Positions 1 through 8,827 of a stretch of DNA of 30,350 nucleotides are shown here, one piece after another. The position numbers and the translations under genes are program-made. Each line of letters starts with the position of its first letter. The stretch's first letter is position 1. The stretch comes from Didymodactylos carnosus. Lineage: Eukaryota > Rotifera > Eurotatoria > Philodinida > Philodinidae. The notes under the pieces are model-generated. The model did not search any database and was not told the origin of the DNA. It saw only the letters and a list, made by a program, of their open reading frames with translations. Location: positions 1-30,350 of the forward strand of contig CAJNOQ010001564.1 in assembly GCA_905250885.1 (NCBI GenBank). The letters are read 5' to 3'.

Positions 1-692
1 TCAGGATTTGTAGTCCATCTGAAATTGTATCTCTCTTGAAATATTCATGCAGAAAAGGTTTTGTTTGGGCGAATACAAAACAAAATAGTGGAGGCCAGTC
101 ATATGCTATCGTGTCGTTGGTTTTTCACGATTTAACAACGGTTTATCTCCTCCCACTAGTCTAGTGGGAGGAGAGCAAATCGTAGAGCATTTAGAATCGT
201 ATAAAAAGGAATATAAAATAAAAGCTTTAGATATGTAAGGGAAAAGGTTCATATGTTAGAAATCTCAATATTCGTAGTTTATGGTAATGTCTAACCTTTT
301 GCGTTGTTGATTATCAGTTCTATTACAGTTTGTACAGCGATGGAAATCACTCTTTTCTGATGAATAAACAAATGCGAAATGCTGCATATCAATATCTACG
401 CAAATATCGTTGCAACATTGTGATCTAATAGAAGCCAAGTAAAAACTACAGATTTTATACGTGGCATCAAAACACCAAGTGAAAAATATCGTTTTTGGAG
501 TCCAAAAATGTGTATCGCTTGTAAATAATTGTCTTAGTAACATTTGATGATGAATGAAAATGAATAAATAATCTCTTGACTATTATGTCAATTTAGAAAC
601 CTTTCTTTTAAGACAAATGCTTTAAATTCATTCCCTAGATAATATAAAACTAAGATCTGCGAAATATTATGCTTCCTACTACAAAAAATACC
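1..692. other. Non-coding stretch with one strong palindrome
   Basis: No convincing gene is seen on either strand. The short open frames here have no recognisable motif and a composition like the surrounding AT-rich DNA. The only structured item is the perfect palindrome at 146-174, listed separately. Confidence 0.6.
146..174. repeat. Perfect 29-bp palindrome
   Basis: TCTCCTCCCACTAG (146-159) and its exact reverse complement (161-174) flank one central base. A looser outer match, ACGATTT upstream and AAATCGT downstream, extends the dyad. It could be the tip of a small foldback element or a cruciform-forming site. No target-site duplication was found. Confidence 0.85.
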
Positions 693-886
693 ATAAATTG
701 TAAGGGGAAAAAGCGGTTTTCGAGGATCATGGTATCATATAGGATCCTAATTGAATGATTGAGGATCATCGATGATCACGTAATGATCATATTATAATCA
801 TTGAGCATCATTCTGTCAGCATGAAGAGAGCAAATTTATCTCTATATTATCAATCTTAGTTGTAAAGACCGAACCGAATTAAATAA

Positions 887-1845
887 GGGTAGCGCTATTA
901 CCACCTCTGGAGGTGTCAACAAGGGGCTACTGCCGCCTTCAGAAGGTGGCACTGACGGCTATTGCTACCTTCGGAGGTGTCAACAAGGAACTATTGCCAC
1001 ATTCTATCGGTGTCAACTAGAGCGTCATCTAGAACTAACTATAAAATACATAAGTACTTGGAAAGCTAAAGCAAATTCACACTATCTAATGCAAAACATT
1101 TTGTGTGAAACAACTTTTTGAACTCACTCTCACACTGCTCTCATCCTCCCTCCCCCAATACTCACCAGAAATTACCAGAAATACGCAAATTTACATGGGT
1201 AGGTTTATGGACACCCCGGGGTGGTAGCAGCGAACTATTTACGGCTCCAAGAGCAGCACGAAGCTATAGCCCATCGAACTGGCAGCAACGACCTATTGAC
1301 AGTCCAAAATGCACTTATACACTGCACAAATGTGTTATTCAATAAAGACTATCATCTCCAGGCAACATGGAAGTATTATAGTGGCTCACTCTCATGCACA
1401 ACCACCCCCGTCCACCCGAAACCTCTTCTGATAGCCCGTCAAATTCAGAACTAATTCAGCATAACACTTTGAATAACACATTTATGTAGTGTATAAGTGC
1501 ATTTTGAGCTGCCCATAGCTCTTGCTGCCAGTTCGATGGGGTGTCAATAGCCATTCCGAATTTATATTATGAAAAATTCGCCGAATAGTCGTGTCACGCT
1601 AACTGACGCTATCTAACATAGTCCTATGCGTGGAGGTAGCAATAGCTCTATTTGACACCCTTAGAGGGTAGCAACAGGTTTAGTTGACATCATCTGAAAG
1701 TGGCAATAGTCGCCAGCGCCACCTTCTGAAGGTGGCAATAGCCGTTACTGACACCTTTGAAAGGTGCCAATAGCCGTCAGCGTCACCTTCTGAAAGTGGC
1801 ACTAGCTCCTTGGTGACACCTCCGGAGGTGCCAATAGCCATTCCG
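887..1845. mobile_element. Foldback element A with 32-bp palindromic repeat arms
   Basis: The element begins GGGTAGCGCTATT (887) and ends with the reverse complement of CGGAATGGCTATT (1845). It is flanked by identical 9-bp duplications, ATTAAATAA, at 878-886 and 1846-1854. The left arm (887-1018) and right arm (about 1625-1845) are inverted relative to each other. Each is built of roughly 32-bp units centred on the palindrome CACCTTCNGAAGGTG. The spacers alternate between GTCACTGACGGCTATTG-like and GTCACCAAGGAGCTATTG-like versions. The middle holds a second inverted repeat (1271-1342 with 1469-1539). There is no transposase. Long terminal inverted repeats made of minisatellite, with 9-bp duplications, resemble Foldback and the MuDR-related Rehavkus elements. 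That affiliation is inference. Confidence 0.85.
1271..1539. repeat. Internal inverted repeat of foldback element A
   Basis: Arms 1271-1342 (72 bp) and 1469-1539 (71 bp) are inverted copies with scattered mismatches and one indel. The inner halves, including AAAATGCACTTATACACT, are nearly identical. Directly after the right arm, positions 1540-1558 read GTGTCAATAGCCATTCCG. This copies the outer CGGAATGGC terminus of the family, so element A may contain a nested or internally duplicated end. Confidence 0.75.
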
Positions 1846-1854
1846 ATTAAATAA

Positions 1855-2505
1855 TCTAAATTTCACTCTTTCTCATAAAATAGTTAACATTTTGAACTTG
1901 CTCCACACAAGAGGTAGATGTTAGGTTTCGTTACCAAATCTTAATCTTGGTCATTTATGAAGCCTATTCCTTGCTGCAAGTCTCAAATTTGGTGCAATAT
2001 CCGAAAACTGTGAGAGCAAAGCTGGTGTTTGATGCAGTTGAATATTCATGCCTGCTCGTTAGAGGCCGTGGACATTAATGATAATATCACTTCATCCTTA
2101 AACCCAATACTGTGAATGAGATGCTTTGATTACGCCACTATTCTCTGTGTATCCGACAGGGGCGAACTGATACTTACTACTTGGTAATAACGTCATACAT
2201 CAGTAAGGTCTTATACCGAGTTTTTCCATACTATTAGGTGAAATTTTGTGTGAAAAAACTCAATCGAGTAGCAGAACACTTTAATCTTGATTGACTACTT
2301 GTTGCACTCGCTCTAGACGATCACTGGATCAATGGTTTTTGCTCTTTTTGAAGAACCAACAAGTACTCTTATGAATATAACGGTTTTCTCCATTAATTTG
2401 AATATGAAAATACGATTGCTCATCTTTTGGATGAATATTAGTTGCATATTAGTTGTTATTTTCATTCCTTTGTATTCGGTTTTTGCATGATTTGAAAGTA
2501 TTTAT
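1855..2505. other. Interior of the hAT-like element, no gene seen
   Basis: This is the part of the hAT-like element right of foldback A. No long open frame, hAT dimerisation motif or repeat was recognised. It may be eroded transposase sequence, but nothing visible proves it. Confidence 0.4.
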
Positions 2506-2811
2506 TTATAATGTACTGTGGTTATCAATTTCTTCCTCGGCTAAACTGTTGTCTTCTTGACTTGAATTATTAACATCTACGTCTCGTCCTTCATTTTCAT
2601 CTCCTTCCGCCTCATCATAATCATCAAGTTGTTGCGTTGTATGTGAATAGTCGGATGTACGAGTCGATTCTGACAAATGATTCTTAATAAACAAACTTAA
2701 ATGATCTAATTCATAACAATTTCTTTCTTTCAATAACTTTATTATTGCAAAAATCGTCGTTGTTTGTTTCCTCAAAATACTTGATTTTGTGTAAAACTGA
2801 TATCCGTTCAC
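2506..2811 (-). CDS. Hypothetical acidic-tailed ORF inside the hAT-like element
   Basis: This minus-strand open frame of about 101 codons has no ATG at its 5' end; it opens at GTG, so if real it would be an internal piece. The first half is mixed and basic. The second half is strongly acidic (DDYDEAEGDENEGRD), ending in a Glu-rich tail. A second protein-like stretch overlaps it in another frame just upstream, which suggests a frameshifted remnant. It lies inside the 701-3082 element and could be a relic of its coding sequence. No family is recognised, and the composition alone does not prove it is a gene. Confidence 0.2.
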   Translation of the reverse strand: MNGYQFYTKSSILRKQTTTIFAIIKLLKERNCYELDHLSLFIKNHLSESTRTSDYSHTTQQLDDYDEAEGDENEGRDVDVNNSSQEDNSLAEEEIDNHSTL

Positions 2812-3090
2812 ATCGTTTAATGAAATCGTTCACCGTAAAGTTTGTAATCATTGAAAACTAAATATTCAGAAATCGTATGAACTAGCATCGCACAAAGTGT
2901 TTATTTCAATGCTGGTAAGTTCAAATCTGGTATTTCAAAAAACACACGAGATCATATTGAGATCAAATAATTATAAAGGTACAAACAATATAATCATGAG
3001 GTATCACAAAGGGGTCATAAAAGGATCCTGAGGTATCATAAAGGTATAATAAAAGGGATCGATCCTCGCTTTTTACCCCCTAATAAATTA

Positions 3091-3994
3091 CCAATGTCGT
3101 GAACGAATTCTTGGTGAACCATAAAGAATGGTAATTTTGATTTATTGTTATCATTAGTGGCGAGGGAGATCGTACTGGATGGTTGATTAGTGCTAGGTGA
3201 ATTCATATGGGAACCTATTCAACGAAAAAGGTGGCAGTAAATTGGCGGATCATTGATCTGTATAAGGCGCCATAAAGCAATAAAGAAACAGCTGAATCAT
3301 CATGCTAATAAGGCTAAGTTCCTCATTTCACACCTAGTAGATAAAAAGCAAACTACAGTTTACTGCAAAGCTGAGTTTATGTGTTCAAACTTGTATCCGT
3401 ACAAAATTGCTTTTGTGTTTTTGATAAGTTTAGTTTCGAATACTATAATGAAATATTTTTCCGCTTGTATTCTGAAAGAAGAAAGTTTAAACCAAATGCA
3501 AATGGTAAAAGATTCTTCTCTCAGTGTGATCAAATCACTGTATTTCTTCCGATATTGAAGTGGAATACACAAATCTTTTGACCTTCTGGAATCAGCAGCA
3601 TATTCAGTCAGCTTTTCAAAACTCCCTCATATCGTGCATGGACTTATTTGCAATGCCATTTAGTTCAGCCGCATACAGAACGCCAATACAGCGCAGCTGA
3701 GCAGAATGTCATTTATAGGCGCTCAAATCACAATTCCTCGACCAGCAACGATCTGATTTTCATTGTTTATTGGAAAGTATAACCGACAAAGCTGACTTGA
3801 ATTCACTTCTTGTATCTTGCTTTATCCTTAAGAAAAGTGTACTTTTATAAGCAACTAACAACAGTATTATGATTAGCCTGAACTCATTAAAACGTCCAAA
3901 ATATATACGTAGATGAAACGAATTTTGACCTGTGTTAAAAATTTTGCTACATAGTGTCGATGATATAATTTGAACATTTGCTGTTGAAGCTCAT
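3091..3994. other. Non-coding stretch
   Basis: Several overlapping short open frames occur at 3253-3581 on both strands. None starts credibly or shows a domain. No repeat or RNA gene was recognised. Confidence 0.45.
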
Positions 3995-4112
3995 CCTTTG
4001 TGGTTCAACTCGGCTGAGTCTTTCTGCTCTCAATAATGAGATTCCAGTGATAAAATGACTGGAACTGTTTATTCTGCCTCATTGGTTTTGAGGACTCAGC
4101 AAAGCACAAAGG
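3995..4112. repeat. Imperfect foldback of about 118 bp
   Basis: CCTTTGTG at 3995-4002 is matched by CACAAAGG at 4105-4112. Further in, GCTGAGTC faces GACTCAGC and AATGAG faces CTCATT, giving a long interrupted hairpin. It may be a small MITE. No target-site duplication is obvious. Confidence 0.5.
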
Positions 4113-4872
4113 CTACATAAAATAGAACAGGAAAGGCATCGCTTGACAGATATCAGTCGGAGCGTCTAGTTGCCTCCTGGAATTTTTGTTATATTTAGCA
4201 AGAGGAAAAAGCAGTGCGAAGCCTGTATGACAAGACCGAGAGCTTAAATGTTATTTCTTAATTTTTGGATAGAACAAAATTTGATATGAAAACGGATACA
4301 ATTAATCATAGAAAGACATGCTTTCATCGTCTTGATCGTAATGAATCATTTCACTATAAAAATAACGAAAAAATGCAAGATGAGTTGATTATAACTGTAG
4401 TGTTATCGTTGTCATCAGCTGACAGTAATCCAGGAGCCAATCAAATAATTAAACTTTCACAAATTTATGTTAAAGGTGCAACAATGTCGTTAGTCTATCG
4501 TGTATTTCTTCGATTTTTCGGTCATAAGATTAGAAATGTTTTCTCTAGTTATGTTTTTACTAATTAACTAATTAGCTAATAAATGTTCGTTTGTTGTGAG
4601 CTCAAAGAACCAACATTTTTACATATATTCATGGTAAAAAAGCTTGTTCAGAAAAATAATTCTTGTAAAGAATAAAAGGCGAATGAAAGATGGACATATC
4701 CCGTTTGGACTGAATTGGCCAACATATGTTGTTCGTGTTCTTTTCAAAAAATTTTTTGTGAGACAGACAGAAGTTATCTTATTTAGTCTTGATAACGAAG
4801 TCAGAAAAGCGAACATAAATGCACATATTTATCTAGTTTAAACAGAGAAAAAGTATATAAATAAATAAAAAT
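4113..4872. other. Stretch without a recognised gene
   Basis: A roughly 100-codon plus-strand frame at 4265-4567 opens with TTG rather than ATG and has no recognisable motif. Frames at 4619-4841 on opposite strands shadow each other. No repeat structure was seen. Confidence 0.4.
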
Positions 4873-6263
4873 TTAGTATCCTAAGGCAGCTTTGTAGTCA
4901 TGATGATGCGCATACACAGTAGCAATATTGTTATATATAGCCGCAACTGAAGGGTGTCTTTCATGCAAACGCAGTTGCATGGTCTCTAACGCATGTTCGT
5001 CCATAACTAATGCACTGTTATAATCACCTCTATTATCGAGTACTGTGGCTATATTACTATTTGTCACGGCAACGTATGGATCATTAGCACGGTAATGACG
5101 TGAATATAAAGCAGAGGCTAGTTCATAGTTTTTCATAGCATTTCCATCATCACCTGATGACGAAAACTTTCTCCAATATTATTGTATACCATTCCCAAGT
5201 CTTTATGATTAGATGGTAGTTCATCAATTAGTAGTCGATAAAATTTTTTTTGCTTTGTCAAATTCATCCATTTTAGACAGAAACAATCCTAATGTTAAAA
5301 TAGTTGGTTGAAAGCCAATGAAACTTTTAAAATACTTCATTAGTCCTAACAATTGTTCATCAAGCGTATTACTTAATCTAAGATCCACCAATCAAAGTCA
5401 TCAGTCATCATTTCAACATTCACAATTTTACATATGGTTGCCGTCGAAAATAAGGCTTCGTTTTCGTCCTTATTACAACTTAGTTGTCATATTTTACCAA
5501 ACGGTTTGCTATCAATTTTCAAGTCAATATCAATTTCAAACATAACCAACTCTATATTTGATCGAAGAGAACCGTCATCAACGAATTCAACAGCTACTGC
5601 GCAGTTCGTAGTTGTCGAACTGACAACAATCGAAATGACTTTTCCAACACTATTTTTTAGTTTTTCGAATTCTTCAACATACATACCTTGCAGAGATGGG
5701 CGAGTCACCACTTTTTCGAGCCCGAGTCAACAACCTTCGAGTCCAGGTCCGAGTCACATCAAAAAGTGACTCGAGTCATTTTCTAGTGAGAATCTTCTTT
5801 TTTCTTTTCTTATGTCTTTTTATCGTCTGTTTAGTATCCATTACATCATTCTATTCTCTATCTTTGTTTGTCTTCTCGTTTTCTAGATCTTCAATCTTCT
5901 CGTGTGAGGCGATGTTCTCCTTAGAATATTCTAAAATCTCTCTCCCTCTTATAACAAATATGATAAACGCCCTCAGCATAATCTAAAGTTGCACGACTGA
6001 CTCGAAAGTGACTCGAGTCAGTTTATCAAGATTATCGAGTCTTTCTTCTCGAGTCCGAGTCATTGAAAAATGCGACTCGAGTCCGAATCATGACCCGGAC
6101 TCGCCCATCTCTGGTGCCTTGACCGGTACACAGTCATCATCTTTTCATTCCACTCTAGTAGTTGTGGGTGTAATGCTTGCAGCTGTGAATACAGGTCAGT
6201 AATAAAATGTCTATATTTAAATATTTGTTCAATATCTTGTGTCCAAAGTGCTTTATTTAGCAC
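4873..6263 (-). pseudogene. ADP-ribosyltransferase plus tetratricopeptide-repeat (ART-TPR) gene, broken
   Basis: Read on the minus strand, the N-terminal remnant (about 6122-6263) carries the pre-ART helical region and ends near the YR of the first ART strand. A hAT-like MITE (5691-6113) then interrupts the gene. After it come the VSSTTTN Ser-Thr-Thr region (about 5609-5630) and a DENEALFS stretch (about 5449-5469), which I take as the ExE loop. Next are a linker and TPR helices: NNIGESF, NSNIATVL and NNIATVYAHHHDYKAALGY. Intact family members would transfer ADP-ribose from NAD+ to target proteins. The reading frame shifts near the MITE flank, near 5487, at the poly-A run around 5248 and near 5160. 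It stops at 4873 after about two repeats, well short of typical TPR tails. This is a decayed copy; sequencing indels could explain some of the shifts but not the insertion. Confidence 0.75.
5691..6113. mobile_element. hAT-like MITE inserted in the ART-TPR pseudogene
   Basis: Perfect 16-bp terminal inverted repeats, CAGAGATGGGCGAGTC, occur at 5691-5706 and, reversed, at 6098-6113. The 8-bp flanks ATACCTTG (5683-5690) and GTGCCTTG (6114-6121) match at 6 positions, as for an old hAT target duplication. Subterminal regions are rich in the palindrome GACTCGAGTC, with copies near 5768-5777, 6010-6019 and 6073-6082; hAT transposases commonly bind subterminal repeats. There is no coding capacity. Coding sequence of the ART domain lies on both sides, so the insertion site is well defined. 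Confidence 0.85.
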
Positions 6264-6405
6264 CAGAATGCCCGGAAATTTTCATGCCCTGGAACGCCCA
6301 GAGCGGTCATTTTGACCGCTTCTGATATTTATTGTAAATTTAATAAACTTAAATGTAAAAATTAAGAGTATTTTAATACTTTATTCATTTCTCAAAATTT
6401 TATAA

Positions 6406-6602
6406 TTAAAAATGGTTTTCACATATAATATTTTTTTCAATTTTGCTATGTTTTCCACACACTGATGTACTACAAATGTTACAATTAAAATTAGTTTTAT
6501 TTTGGCAGCGTAAACTGGTACACTGCCTTCGTTTTTTAAAAGAAAAGTTTTGCTGCGCTGCGCCGAGTATCGAGCTAGTAATTATAATAAAAAATAAAAT
6601 TT
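6406..6602 (-). pseudogene. piggyBac-type transposase, C-terminal Cys-rich tail
   Basis: About 60 codons remain, ending ENHF at a TAA (6406-6408). The tail reads RRQCTSLRCQNKTNFNCNIC and continues with CGKH and IICENHF. This gives paired cysteines and Cys/His spacing like the zinc-binding domain at the C-terminus of piggyBac transposases, which helps recognise the terminal repeats. An AATAAA polyadenylation signal lies about 20 bp downstream (6380-6385, minus). The open frame continues upstream for a few codons only because it runs into foldback element B; those residues (MTPSEGGNSH) belong to the insertion. No catalytic DDD region was found beyond the insertion, so this is a non-functional fragment. 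Confidence 0.6.
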
Positions 6603-7101
6603 CGGAATGGCTATTGCCACCTTCGGAAGGTGTCACTGACAGCTATTGCCACCTTCAGAAGGTGTCACTCACGGCTATTGCCACCTTCAGAAGGTGTCAC
6701 CAAGGAGCTATTGCACCTTCAGGAGGTGTCAATAACGGCTATTAGCACCTTCTTGTTCACTATTATGTTCCTGAAAGACAAAAAGATCGACACATCTCAT
6801 CTGTCACACAAACATAAAGAACCCCGACTGTTGTAGATGTTATGACACCTTCGGACATAATAGTGAACAAGAAGGTGCCAATAGCCCTTATTGCCACCAT
6901 CCGACATAATAGTGAACTGGAAGGTGGCAATAGCCGTCAGTGACACCATCTGAAGGTGGCAATAGCCGTCAGTGGCAGCTTCTGGAGGTGGCAATAGCTC
7001 CTTGGTGACACCTATGAAGGTGGCAATAGCTGTCAGTGACACCTTCTGAAGGTGGCAATAGCTCCTTGGTGACACCTCTTGAGATGGCAATAGCGCTACC
7101 C
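6603..7101. mobile_element. Foldback element B with 32-bp palindromic repeat arms
   Basis: The element begins CGGAATGGCTATTGCC (6603) and ends with the reverse complement of GGGTAGCGCTATTGCC (7101). It is flanked by identical 9-bp duplications, ATAAAATTT, at 6594-6602 and 7102-7110. It lies in the opposite orientation to element A. The left arm (6603-6767) has about five units and the right arm (6857-7101) about seven. Each unit is 32-33 bp with the palindrome CACCTTCNGAAGGTG at its heart. Three units near the centre have a 17-18 bp piece containing TTCACTATTATGT inserted at the dyad. The unpaired middle (about 6768-6856) codes for nothing recognisable. Confidence 0.88.
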
Positions 7102-7363
7102 ATAAAATTTTTAGTCATTTCAAAATTTTATCAAAATATATTATGACAAAAAAACGTTGATGCAAAAATTTCTCCGTATTGCAAAAATTTTGTTGTTCTG
7201 CTAAAAAGTTTTGTGCGTGGAAGGGTTAAAATTCACTAAATTTCCAAAAAATATATTTAAAATAATTAATCGTGTTTTTTTACAACGGCTTTTTTTTGGT
7301 TTATTATATAATTTTTAAATTTTTATTGAAAATGGTCCAAATGACCGTGATGGGCTCTTTAGG

Positions 7364-8003
7364 TATATTTTTTGTTACAAAATTTCTAGAAAGAATGTTT
7401 TCAAAATTCTGCAGAAATTAATTTTTGTAGGACAAATTAAAAATTATGACATAATTTATTTTTAAATAAATTGTATACAGTTTGTTTTATTAGAGATAAA
7501 AATCGTACTATTCGTTTCCATTCTAATGAATGAGGCATAATAAAGTTTCGTTTTACTTATCCTAGCATTAAGAACCGTAAGCACTTTGATATTGCTGAAA
7601 TGTAAAAGCATTGATGCGTAAAAAGTGTAGAAGTGTAAAAGTGTTAAAGCGTAGAAATGTACAAGTATACAAGTGTTAACATGTGAGAAAATGGAGGTAT
7701 TAGTAATGAGAAAAAAGAACCTTGCATATGTCAAATTTTGTAAATGTTGCTGACGGTTTGTATATGGCGCTTTTCTCGAAATACGCAGCGAAGGTGTATT
7801 CCGGATCTTATGGAAATTGCACAAGTTCAACAGCGCTCTGTTCAATGAGAATGACTGCTACCCGCTTAGGAATGGTTCAAAATACACGACTATTTCTCTA
7901 TTATTATTCTCTTCCCCTATTCTTCTGCTCTTCCTCTATTATTTGTATTATAGAACATAGCATTGTATAATAGTTTTGCTATATATAATTTATATATATA
8001 GAA
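7364..8003. other. Non-coding AT-rich stretch
   Basis: A minus-strand open frame of about 127 codons (7462-7845) lacks motifs and is rich in Phe, Leu and His, as expected from AT-rich sequence. An imperfect AAAAGTGTA-type reiteration is visible at 7615-7680. No gene is supported. Confidence 0.5.
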
Positions 8004-8199
8004 CAGAGGCTTCGGTTTCAGATCGAACCGAACCAATTTCTGTTCCGTATGAGTTTTTCGTAAGATTCGGTTTATACTAAATCTTTTTTTGGCTTTCTAG
8101 ACTTAAAAAAAATTTACCGGTTCGGCTTGGTTTGGACTTTTCGAAGAGACGAACGGTTCGGTTGGGTTAAGATGAAAACTCGAACCGATCCCATCTCTG
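8004..8199. mobile_element. hAT-like MITE with CAGAG ends
   Basis: The left end CAGAGGCTTCGGTTTCAGAT (8004) and the reverse complement of the right end, CAGAGATGGGATCGGTTCGAG (8199), share CAGAG and the repeated motif CGGTTCG, which recurs throughout (as CGAACCG on the left). The outer ten bases of the right end, CAGAGATGGG, are identical to those of the MITE at 5691-6113, so the two are probably related. The flanks ATATAGAA and ATATCTAG match at only 5 of 8 positions. Confidence 0.55.
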
Positions 8200-8205
8200 A
8201 TATCT

Positions 8206-8277
8206 AGCTTAATTTTCTTTTTAACGGATTTGATTTGATGAGAAATAATCAAATCAATTGGAAAAGAAAATTAAGCT
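8206..8277. repeat. 72-bp hairpin next to the CAGAG MITE
   Basis: AGCTTAATTTTCTTTT at 8206-8221 is the reverse complement of AAAAGAAAATTAAGCT at 8262-8277. The pairing continues inward through GATTTGATT and AATCAAATC, leaving a loop of roughly 10 bases. It starts 7 bp after the MITE end and may be a separate miniature element or part of the same insertion. Confidence 0.75.
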
Positions 8278-8498
8278 CAATATATACCGGGTTGTGCATA
8301 ATCTTTTGCTAGTGGGGTAGCATCATGATTTGTATGATTTGTTGTTAATCATTATATTCGCCAGTGTCTAACTTGCTGCCACTTATGGCACTAAAAAAAT
8401 GATAAGTACATGATGTCAGGTCTGTGCACGTTGCCACCCACTTTACGTAAGTCACTCACGTTTTGTCAAGTTTGTGTTTTCGTGAGGAAAGGTCAAAT

Positions 8499-8827
8499 GG
8501 AACTTGGTGACGTCTCAATTGAAGAGTAATCATTTACTTTAAATGATAACGCTGGCACTAGAGCCTTAGCAAATAAGTAATGTTAGACTGTATTCACATC
8601 GTACGTCTTTGCTTCTTTCTTCTCTATGCTTTAGACGGAAAGGAGAAAAAGTATATAACATCGAGAAGGAAATTCTCATTCTCGAAAAAAGAAAACGGTA
8701 AGAAAGAAGAAAAATTTGTTTCCGTCTCGTGTAGAAGAAGAGCGAACATTATGTATTTCATGTACAGTGATGAATAAGAAAAGTTTCAATAACGTTTTAA
8801 GTAATGTTTCCGTAAAGTTGTGCGTTG
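8499..8827. repeat. Left copy of a 329-bp inverted repeat
   Basis: This segment matches 12182-12510 in reverse orientation. The part from about 8556 to 8827 is nearly identical, with only a handful of substitutions. The outer part (8499-8555) has diverged, mainly by transitions. A short frame beginning MFPSRVEEERTL is shared by both copies, but this reflects DNA identity and not a gene. The pair is likely a dispersed repeat family or a duplicated segment. Confidence 0.85.

Larger units (their letters stand above)
701..3082. mobile_element. Decayed hAT-like DNA transposon, host of foldback element A
   Basis: The left end TAAGGGGAAAAAGCG (from 701) matches the reverse complement of the right end, TAGGGGGTAAAAAGCG (ending at 3082), with one indel and one or two substitutions. 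Both ends then continue into GAGGATC-rich subterminal sequence (719-800 and 3000-3066). The flanks ATAAATTG (693-700) and ATAAATTA (3083-3090) match at 7 of 8 positions, as expected for an 8-bp hAT target duplication. TAGGG-type termini are also usual for hAT. No transposase could be recognised inside, so the copy appears non-autonomous or badly eroded. Foldback element A lies at 887-1845. Confidence 0.6.
6287..7363. mobile_element. piggyBac-like remnant, host of foldback element B
   Basis: The left end CCCTGGAACGCCCAGAGCGG (6287) resembles the reverse complement of the right end, CCTAAAGAGCCCATCACGG (ending 7363). Each is followed by a short palindrome, GGTCATTTTGACC at the left and GGTCATTTGGACC at the right. 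Terminal repeats with an embedded hairpin are seen in piggyBac-like elements. Between them is a transposase C-terminal tail (6406-6602, minus), which supports the family call. The expected TTAA flanks are eroded (CATG and TATA). Most of the transposase is missing, and element B has inserted at 6603-7101. Confidence 0.55.

Noticed and set aside
6443..7090. Open frames of 68-100 codons across the foldback arms
   Set aside because: They are translations of the tandem repeat (reiterated PPSEGVT, HLQKVSLTAIATF) and exist because the unit lacks stops in that phase.
6600..7095. CRISPR-like array (about 32-bp palindromic repeats)
   Set aside because: The parts between palindromes are also repeated, not unique spacers. 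The arrays are mirrored, have target duplications outside, and the context is eukaryotic.
7462..7845. 127-codon minus-strand ORF
   Set aside because: The composition is what AT-rich DNA gives by chance, with no domain and no promoter or splice evidence.
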